From: Taxillus chinensis
Lineage: Eukaryota > Streptophyta > Magnoliopsida > Santalales > Loranthaceae
NCBI GenBank assembly: GCA_023512835.1
Contig: CM042092.1
Location: 54,587,097 to 54,651,096 of the forward strand
Reading direction: 5' to 3'
Length of the DNA stretch: 64,000 nt
Positions 56,077 through 64,000 of this stretch are shown here, in pieces; the first letter of the stretch is position 1; every line of letters starts with the position of its first letter. Both the position numbers and the translations under genes were made by a program. A model generated the notes under the pieces. The model did not search any database. It worked only from the letters and a program-made list of their open reading frames with translations, and was not told where the DNA came from.

Positions 56077-58105
56077 TGTAAAGACCTATATTTGGGTAGT
56101 TTTGAGAGATAGCCATTCTATGGGAATGCAACTATCTGGACGGTAGTGTAGTCGTCGATGTGAGCATTTTGACTGTACTTGGGCCCGATTCCGAGTCGGG
56201 GCCTCATTTGACCCGATTGTTGACTTTTTGGGAGTTATTGGTTGACTTTGTGTTTGAGCAGTCAATTGGGTTGGAAAATATCTGGATAGTGATGTGCTCG
56301 TCATTTCGAGCGTTTTGACTGTACTTGGGCTCAATTTGGAGTTCGTGACCTCGGGAGGTTAATTAATATTTTTGGGATTTATTAATGAAAGAAAATACAT
56401 AAATATAAATAGGGGGAAAGAGAGCTTCCACGTTACGTTTCAGCGTTTCTGCGTCTGCGTTGGAGAGCTTAGAGAGAGAAAGAGAGAAGGAAGCTTCGAA
56501 CCTTCGATTTGGGGCGTTTTGAGCTCGTTCAAACATCAAGAATCATTCCAGGTAGGTGTTCCATTGATTCTTCACCCTTTTCTTGCTGTTTTATTGGATT
56601 AACATGTAAGAATTTGATGAAATCATGCAAATTCGTGATGAACCCTAGAAATTGGGGAAAATGGAAATTGAGCATAAAACCTAGATGATTTAGGTTGTTT
56701 GGTAGCCTAATATGGCTAAATGATGTTAGAAACCCTTAATAGGGATGAATTGTTGCATAAAAAAGGAGATTTAACAAGTATAATTGGGTTTGGGATGAAT
56801 TGGGGAAGAACACAGTCGGCAATTTGCGACTGGGGAACTGCTCGAGGCTAGCTTCGAGCAGCCTCGAGCAAGTATCTCGAGCAGTCTCGAGCAGAGGCTT
56901 CGAGCAAGGAGCGTCGAGCAGAATGTAGCCTCGAGCAGAGTGTCGAGCAGCGTCGAGCAGGAGCCTCGAGCATGATGCTCGAGCCTAGAGCGTCGAGCAG
57001 CATCGAGCAGAGCGTCGAGCAAGGTGTCTCGAGCAGGCAGTTTTGAGCAATTGGACAAGACGGTTCCAGGTGGATCGGATGGACCATTTACATTGTAACC
57101 ATTATGAAGTATTATACTTAAGTTACAATGTAAATAACGAAATACCCTCCATTTGGATTCAAACAAAAATACTAGAAAAATTAATTCCCACTCCTCCAAA
57201 ATGTGAAAATTTGGATTTAGTGTAAAATCTCGGAAAAACCCAAAAGTTCGTAGTGGTGACTTTTTGGAAAGTGAGGTTAGACATCTCAGAAAAATCTCCA
57301 AAAATCAGATTATCATAGTTATGATATGGACACCCAATACCAGGACTTTTTATTGCAAGAAAATAGATGTTATGGGTATCTCCTTCCTTAGTCAAGGAAT
57401 GAGGATCGACTTGTGAAGACTGGCTATAGTTCTAAAGGGATTGTTGTACACCTTAAGACCATATTGGTGTTGGTATGATTGGTTTGTGGATTTGGGACTT
57501 AGGTTCCATGGCTTGTTGGGTTCTGACCGTGAAGCACAGATGATGCTATGTGGTTGACGAGGCAGGCATATGCGCCGATGGCAGACCTGTGTGGCACTGT
57601 GGCCGGGCATATTACGTTGTGGCCGTGGCAGGCATATGCGTCGATGGCAGGCCTGTGTGGCACTGTGTCTGGCATATAGCGCTGTGGAAGGGCTGAGTGC
57701 CCTGAGCTGAAATCCCATTGAGGATTGTGTTGAGCTATTGAGCTCGTGGAGCTTGGGCTAAGTGCCCTAAGCTGGGATCCTGTTGAGGATCGTGGACAAG
57801 CTGTTCTGTGTGTGGGCAGGCTAGGCCCCGATGTTTGTTTGTAGGCTGAGTCCTGATGTTTGTGCACACTACACAGTGCACGAGTACATAGAGCATGTAG
57901 TATAGACGTATATGTTTGCATGATGTGGAGTGTTGGGGTCACCTACTGAGCTTGTCGCTCACCCCTACTTGCTGTTTACCTTTTTCAGGTGTGACCCGGG
58001 ACTAGTGAAGGACTTTCTTCCAAGAGGACGTGCCCACTACTCTGATGTATGATACAGTGTTGTATTCTGTATTGTTTGTATTATATCCCGGACATGGGTC
58101 AGTGA
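56077..58105 (+). mobile_element. Truncated gypsy LTR, family A (LTR D)
   Basis: Starts TGTAAAGACCTATATTTGGG and aligns by eye with LTR A throughout: TATA-like ATATAAATAGG (about 56402), donor-like CCAGGTAGGTG (56549), hairpin block (57087-57370), acceptor-like TTTTTCAGGTGTGACCC (57981). The last ~200 bp are missing: after CCCGGACATGGG it passes into copia LTR sequence. The upstream flank is the gag fragment. Confidence 0.85.
56826..57040. repeat. TCGAGCA minisatellite in LTR D
   Basis: About 20 imperfect TCGAGCA units in varied spacing (CCTCGAGCAG, GCGTCGAGCA). A similar but shorter stretch is at 1870-1985 in solo LTR 1. LTR A has other short repeats at the same position. Confidence 0.85.
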
Positions 58106-58962
58106 GTGTAATCAAACCCTTGGTAAGTAACCAAGTCCCTCATACATACGGAGTAAGGAAGTACTGATGCGGAATAAGGACCCGAGTCTTTATTCGCATG
58201 GAGTAAGGAAATCAGATGTGGAGTAAGGAATCCGGACCACTCACTCATGCGGAGTAAGGATGTGCTAGTACGGAGTAAGCCATCCGATCCTTTAAACTCG
58301 CACGGAGTAAGAAACTCGTACGGAGTAAGGAACTTACATGCGGAGTAAGGAAGCGCTGATATGGAATAAGCACTCCGACCTTCTCATTCACACGGAGTAA
58401 GGAAGCGCTGACACGGATTAAGGATTCCAGTACCAAATAGATACGGAATAAGCAACCACTGACACGGAGTAAGGTTCCGAGCTTCATTAGCAACGGAGTA
58501 AGGAAAATTACACCGGACCAAGAAGATGCTACTTTAACTTACCGTATTTAAAGTTATCAGCTCGTGGTGTCCCGATGTAAGACAAACTCGTTGAGAACAT
58601 GAAGAATCTTACACGTGGATCACCCGGATATGTGGGCACAACTTTAATTATACTTGGGAACTCATAAAGGCACTTATACTCTTCAAACCCAAGATCTTGA
58701 TCTCCACAAACCACAGCTGTCAAGGCAGAGAGATTACCGAGGAATAGTTAGTGCTGAACGCATTCCGAAACTATAAGTTCCAAGGTTTCATACTTGTACA
58801 TTTGAAAAGGTGTGCGAGCGAGCCTGAATCAACCCTGTGTATGCACAAGAGTTCAAAGACATAATATAGGCTAGTGTGTGAATCCTTTTATAAACAGAGT
58901 GTAAAAGAGTCTTGCTTCTATTTTGTTGTATTTATCTTTTGATAACAAAACAAAATACTTCC
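58106..58962 (+). mobile_element. Copia LTR fragment, plus orientation
   Basis: From AATCAAACCCTTGGTAAGTAACCAAG on, it follows the copia LTR (CGGAGTAAGG units, CACCGGACCAAGAAG, TATA zone) to AAAATACTTCC. The left ~250 bp and the right ~120 bp are missing. The right end is where the minus-strand copia element inserted (CTTCC probably its target duplication, 58958-58962). Confidence 0.85.
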
Positions 58963-60026
58963 TGATGGTCCCTTGGAGCCTAAAGGGGGGGGGTGAATAG
59001 GCTCTTATCAAAACTCTTTTCTTTCTCTTAAGACACAAACACTTATCTAGTTAAGTGATAGAATCACTGCGGAAGATAACCAGATAGTGGAAGTATTTTG
59101 TTTTATTATCACAAGATAAATACAACAAAATAGAAGCAGGACTCTCTTACACTCTGTTTACAAATGAACTCACACACTAGCCAAATTCTATCTCTTAAGA
59201 TGAAAACACTTGTGCATACACAAAATTAGTCTTTTCTTAACTAATGCACATTACGCTTTCACCCTCTCTTTATCAATGTACAAGTATGAATATTTATACA
59301 AAACATTCCTAAGAGACAACCTTGGAACTTGTAGTTCCGGAATGCGTTCAGCACTAACTATCCCTCAGTAATTTCTCTGCCTTGACTGCTGCGGTTTGTG
59401 GAGCTCAAGATCTTGGGTTTAAAGAGTATAAGTGCGTTTGTGAGTTCCCAGATACAATTAAGGTTGTGTCCACAAATCCGGATGATCCACGTGTAAGATT
59501 CTTCAGGTTCTCAATAAATTTGTCTTACATCGGGACGCCACGAGCTGATAACTTTAAATGCAGTTGAGTTGAAGCAGTATCTTCTTGGTCCGGTGTAATT
59601 TTCCTTACTCCGTAGCTAATGAAGCTCGGAATCTTACTCCATGTCAGTGATTGCTTACTCCGTATCTATTTGGTACTGGAATTCTTAGTCCGTGTCAGCG
59701 CTTCCTTACTCCGCGTATAAGTTCCTTACTCCGTATGTAAATTCCTTACCCCGTATGTAAGTTCCTTACTCCGTATGTAAATTCCTTACTCCGTATGTAA
59801 GTTCCTTACTCCGTATGTATTGGTGACTTGGTTATTTACCAAGTGTTTGACGACACTCACTCTTATCCGGATCAGGATTATGTATCCTGTCCTTAGCTTT
59901 GCTCTCACGAGTGTATTTCCGGACTAGTAACATATCTTCTGCAACGATCAAATAAACACAAGAGATCTCAGATCAAATTACATAAGGCTTTATCAGCATT
60001 ATCCAAATTCTGGGTTTGATCCAACA
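58963..60026 (-). repeat. 3' LTR of the second copia element
   Basis: 1064 bp, from TGATGGTCCC (plus strand) to GATCCAACA. It has only about six of the 20-bp units (59700-59820), against thirteen in the first element, and a ~100-bp segment at 59160-59280 absent from the others. Confidence 0.9.
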
Positions 60027-60169
60027 ATCTCCCCCAATTGTGGATATGCCCAAACCCTTTGTAATCTGATCTGGTAAGCAGTGCAAAAAGATAACATACA
60101 GAATATACATCACAACCAATTTCATTTAATAGCAACTAAGTATAATTCAGCCTTAATACAAGATTTTCG

Positions 60170-62923
60170 CTAAGGAACATAAGGCTTACTATACTTAAAG
60201 ATCATAGTTGCTGCTTTCTCTCTAAGCTCCATTGTCTGCTTCATCGTAAAGGTGGTGTGTTGGCTCCAATATTTTTCCACAGTTAAGAATGACTTGATGA
60301 AGTGACAGACAAAGGCTGCGCAGCTATCTCCATCCGGCTGTTGTGGCACTTGCTTCTTGCCCCGGAATATCGCCTTGAGTTTCTCAGTCGGACGCAGGGG
60401 TGTGATGCCCAACTCTTCATATAATCCAGCTTTCTTCACAGCTTCAGTCAGCCTGAGACACAGAGGTTCCCATTGATTCTTTTTAACGAAGTGCTCCACA
60501 ATCGATGAGAATCAATGAGAATCATTTGCTTGGACTGAATCATGAAGACAGCCATCATGAAGTGTGGCGACATGATCCGGTACGGAATGAGGATAGTTGA
60601 GAGAGTTTTCCATGGCTTGCTATCCTCAGCAGTTCCGTCGATAAAGGACTGAATTAGATCCACACTGGGAAAATAGCCTTCATTCCAACACGGCAGAACG
60701 TCAAACAAGTGCCCATCCTTGTAGAGAGATGGAAACAGCCTCATCTCCATTTTAGCAGCTCTCGAGAAGTTGTCAATGTCTTCTGTAGTAAAGAGTCCTT
60801 TCTCTGAACAAAGAGTCTGAATGTCGGCCGGGGAGAAAGGGTACATTTCAGAAAGACATCTTCTCTCAGCAGAAGACACAGCATAGGATTTCATTGCCTT
60901 GCGCAAGCTTCCATCCGCATCAGAAGGGTCAAACTCCGCATATGATGGGAGGAATGTATCAGCTGCGGATGAGGAGGATGGAGGAGGAGCTGGAGCTGCA
61001 ATAGAGGAGCTTGGTTGAGAGAAGCGGCTTCATTTGGGAATTTGAACTCCCTGAAGCACTGAAGTGGCAGGCCGCTTCTCAGTCCGAGTAGATGGTTGTG
61101 GGGCAGAAGGAGTAAACGGATCAGATGACACTTTCTCCCCCGGTTTGGCAGATCGCCGAGAAGCAACAGGAGGATGAGCCATCGTGTGCGCCAGATCCGC
61201 GAAGGAGGTAGACAATGAATGGACGGATGTGGCGACAAGATCCATTTTCTGCTCCATGGAAGTGGAGGAGTCAGTGAGAGCGGAGAGGAGTTGGGCGCCG
61301 AGGGCATCAACTTTGGCAGCGATGGCGGAAATTTGGGCGCTTTGAGCTTGGGCGTGTCGGTCCAGCTGGGCGGAAAGCACAGCGTCGGAGTGGACCGTGC
61401 CAAAAAAGGCACGCCCAAGGACCAACTCCGGAGCTTTGGAGGACTCCCCCGCATGAACAGGAGCAGGAGTGCGTTGGGCAGAGGAATCCGCAGGAGTATC
61501 AGCAGCAGCAGGAGCATTAGAGGCATTCGGAGCAATGGAGGCATCCGGAGCATTGGAGGCATCCGGAGCAATGGACCCGCTTTGACCAGATAAGTCAACC
61601 ATGGGAATCGCGGCAGCAGGAGAAGAGGGTCCAGCCTTAGCAGTGGAAGGACTCCGTGCAGCGGGGACTGGGCCGGAGGGTGTAGGGAACGGCACATCAG
61701 GAATGGCGGCCGGCGTAAGAAAGCCTTGGTCCAAGTTCCAAATGATCATGGTCTCCGAGGATTGGGTATTGCGTGTGTAAAACACCCGGAGATCGGTGTC
61801 AGGAATGGAGGAGGTGTGGGCTAGGCTGAAACAGAGCCAAAGGTCCGTTAAGGTGTCGGTGGTGAGATGGGCAAGATAATCTCGGGGTTGAGGTAAGGGA
61901 GGCAAAGGGGCTTCCGGAGAAGAGGCCGGGACATCAGCAGTGGCGACAGCAACAGCGGTATCAACCGCGGCAGCAATAGCGGAGGTGGAGGGAGTGGGGA
62001 CATCGACAGCGAGAGGGGCCGAGGAAACGACTTTAGAAGCACCTGCGCCGAGATGGCCCCGCAACCTCGGACGGTTCGGCACGGACGCTTGGCTAGGAGG
62101 CCCGAGAATGAGAGGGTGCTGCAACGGACCGAATCCGGGAGGATCGGGGTGCAGAACTGACGTCAGGGGCTTGGCTGTCGGAGGGGTCACCAACAGAACT
62201 GCCTTGTTGTTCCGAGGCAGGAAGTATGCGGAGAGCTGTAGATGGTCGGCGGGCGGTCATGTTCCCATCCGGCGTAAGATAACGAAGGTAATAAGCCGGA
62301 GGGAATGGAACAACATCATATCTAGCGAAATGGTCCGGATTAAGATGCCGGAAGACAATGCTGAGGATGCGCCCGAAGGAATGGTTCTTGGAACCATTCT
62401 GCAGTAACCGAAACAAGAACATCCCCCAATCCATCGGAAGACCTTCAAAAACGCCATACGGGGCCAGGAGAAGGTCGTACGGAACGGAGTCGAGGGCTGA
62501 TGTGCGAGCCAGTAAGCATCGACTCAAGATGGTCGTCATACATCGATAGCGACCTTGGAAGGATTTCACCTTGTATTCCTTGCCTTTTTGTGTGCAACCC
62601 ATAGAAGCCGCCATTGGATCGGCATCTGGGCGTTGTGGTTCACCAAGAGGTAGGTGGAGAGCAGCGCGGAGAACAGTCGGAGTGATGATGATGGATTCAC
62701 CGCGGACATAAGAGGTTATGGAATCGGTGGTGCAGCGAATCCGTTGGTAATACTCAAGAACGTCGTCGATAAGAAGATCGACGGGATTGGAGATCAGGTT
62801 GAGTATATGCGAGGCTTCAAGGAGAGGGCGAAGCTGAAAAAACCAATCCGGAGGATTAGAAACAGCATTCCAATCAACCAGATGGCCAGGATTAACGCCG
62901 GAAAGAGAGATTCTGGGTGCCAT
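60170..62923 (-). pseudogene. ORF3 of the second copia element, Ulp1-like catalytic residues present
   Basis: Starts MAPRISLSGVNPGHLVDW. The N-terminal domain (62923-~62200) has SITSYVRGESIIITPTVLRA and EGLPMDWGMFLFRLLQNGSK. The linker (62193-61030) is Pro/Ala/Ser-rich and ends at a TGA where the first copy has CGA. The C-terminal part (60906-60170) shows the His in IMSPHFMMAVFMI (codon 60562-60564), Asp in MILIDSH (60511-60513) and, after one frameshift, KKQVPQQPDGDSCAAFVC with Cys at 60320-60322. His-Asp spacing is 17 residues and Gln-to-Cys is 6, as in yeast Ulp1 (H514, D531, Q574, C580). Such proteases cut SUMO or related substrates. A frameshift near 62190, the TGA at about 61030 and the frameshift near 60500 prevent expression as one protein here. 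Confidence 0.7.
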
Positions 62924-63185
62924 TGCAAAGGAAATTTGAAGGACAAGAGGAAAGGTGAGGTCTTGGTGATGGAAGGAGCAACGAGAGGTTTAGGGATTTG
63001 AAATGAGCAATACTCGTGCTTCGCAGGAATGATCATAACATATAACACCGAGTCCGCAAATGTCAGCGGGCCTAGGAATGTGCGAGTGAGATAGGGACCC
63101 GCTTGACAGGCTGATGTCATGAGTCTGGATATCGATGCGCCTCCGAATGAAACGATGTCGTGGAGACCGCATGACTAAGTAAGTG
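62924..63185 (-). other. Segment upstream of ORF3 in the second copia element
   Basis: Homologous to about 41595-41855 of the first copy (for example CATGCGGTCTCCACGACATC on the minus strand). No frame of its own is convincing. The third copia LTR begins at 63186, after AAGTG. Confidence 0.7.
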
Positions 63186-64000
63186 TGTTGGATCAAACCC
63201 AGAATTTGGATAATGCTGATAAAGCCTTATGTAATTTGATCTGAGATCTTTTGTGTTTATTTGATCATTGCAGAAGATATGTCACTAATCCAAAGATGCA
63301 CTCGTGAGAGCAAAGCTAAGGACAGGATACATAATCCTGATCCGGACAAGAGTTAGTGTCGTCAAACACTTGGTAAATAACCAAGTAACAAATACATACG
63401 GGATAAGGAACAATCCTACGGACTAAGAACTTAAAGGATAAGTGCGGAGTAAGGAAAATAAGTGCGGAGTAAGGAAAATAGATGCGGAGTAAAGAAACCA
63501 GATGCGGAGTAAGGAATCCGGACTTATTACTCGCCCGGAGTAAGGAACTTACATGCGGAGTAAGGAACTTACATGCGGAGTAAGGAACTTACATGCGGAG
63601 TAAGGAACTTACATGCGGAGTAAGGAACTTACATGCGGAGTAAGGAAGCCACGACACGGACTAAGGATTCCAGTACTGAATAGATACGGAGTAAGCAACC
63701 ACTGACACGGAGTAAGGTTCCGAGCTTTCATTAACTACGGAGTAAGGAAAATTACACCGGACCAAGAAGACACTGCTCCAACAAAACCGCATTTAAAGTT
63801 ATCAGCTCGTGCTGTCCCGATGTAAGACGAATGCATTTAGAACAAGAAGAATCTTACACGTGGATCATCCGGATATGTGGACACAACCTTAATTGTATCT
63901 CGGAACTCACAAAGACACTTATACTCTTCAAATCCAAGATCTTGAGCTCCACAATCCGCAGCAGTCAAGGCGGACGATTACACGAGGGATAGTTAGTGCG
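63186..64000 (+). mobile_element. Third copia LTR, plus orientation, runs off the right edge
   Basis: Starts TGTTGGATCAAACCCAG and follows the 5' LTR of the first copia element nearly base for base, with about five 20-bp units (63536-63650). It has the intact CCCAGAATTT and GCAGAAG forms. It is inserted in the second copia element. Whether it is a full element or a solo LTR cannot be seen. Confidence 0.9.

Larger units (their letters stand above)
58963..63185 (-). mobile_element. Second copia element of the same kind, minus orientation, 3' part
   Basis: On the minus strand: ORF3 upstream segment, ORF3 (62923-60170), polypurine tract (about 60027-60041), 3' LTR (60026-58963). Upstream it is cut at 63185 by a third copia LTR. 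gag and pol, if they exist, lie beyond the window. The arrangement repeats that of 33119-46072, which shows ORF3 is part of this element family and not a chance neighbour. Confidence 0.85.

Overview
This is nuclear DNA of a flowering plant. It holds one real host-gene fragment at the left edge, and almost everything else is LTR retrotransposon sequence, much of it nested. The evidence for a plant is the host gene family, tRNA-Met and tRNA-Arg-type primer sites, and Tekay-like, Ogre/Tat-like and Sirevirus-like protein motifs. The species cannot be named from the sequence.

Left part (1-6317): the first exon region of an OCTOPUS/DUF740-type gene runs leftward from an ATG at 426 and continues outside the window. 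A solo LTR with near-matching 5-bp target duplications (1243-3077) sits about 0.8 kb upstream of that start. AT-rich spacer follows, possibly with a decayed repeat.

Middle-left part (6318-20218): remains of two chromovirus-type Ty3/gypsy elements. Element B is an LTR plus a partial gag. Element A is nearly whole (truncated 5' LTR, gag, protease, RT, RNase H, integrase, chromodomain-like tail, 3' LTR). A minus-strand LTR (about 9797-11316) with non-matching flanks sits between them. Every reading frame in both is broken, mostly by TAG/TAA/TGA codons where related copies have Gln or Arg.

Core nest (20219-55514): a TRIM-like miniature element was entered by a minus-strand solo LTR (target duplication GAGGG). 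That LTR was entered by a complete Ogre-type Ty3/gypsy element on the minus strand (21848-55048, target duplication ATTGC). The Ogre element has an extra ORF1, gag, an Asp-Asn-Gly protease, a G-patch, a probable 190-bp intron, RT, two RNase H domains, integrase and 3' UTR tandem arrays. A 12.95-kb Sirevirus-like copia element lies in its gag (33119-46072, target duplication GCGCT), and a solo LTR lies in its 5' LTR (51966-54215, target duplication TGTCT).

Right part (55515-64000): a minus-strand gypsy gag-protease scrap, a truncated gypsy LTR fused to a truncated copia LTR, then a minus-strand relative of the copia element inserted head-to-head into that copia LTR. A third copia LTR, inserted into the second element, runs off the right end.

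Most notable signal: both copia copies carry, between pol and the 3' LTR, a long third ORF with an N-terminal domain resembling plant transposon/mobile domains, a Pro/Ala-rich linker, and a C-terminal Ulp1/C48-type cysteine protease signature whose His-Asp and Gln-Cys spacing matches SUMO proteases. Also notable are a splice-donor/acceptor-like pair conserved inside the LTRs of several gypsy families, a conserved double hairpin in some of them, and G-box arrays in two others.
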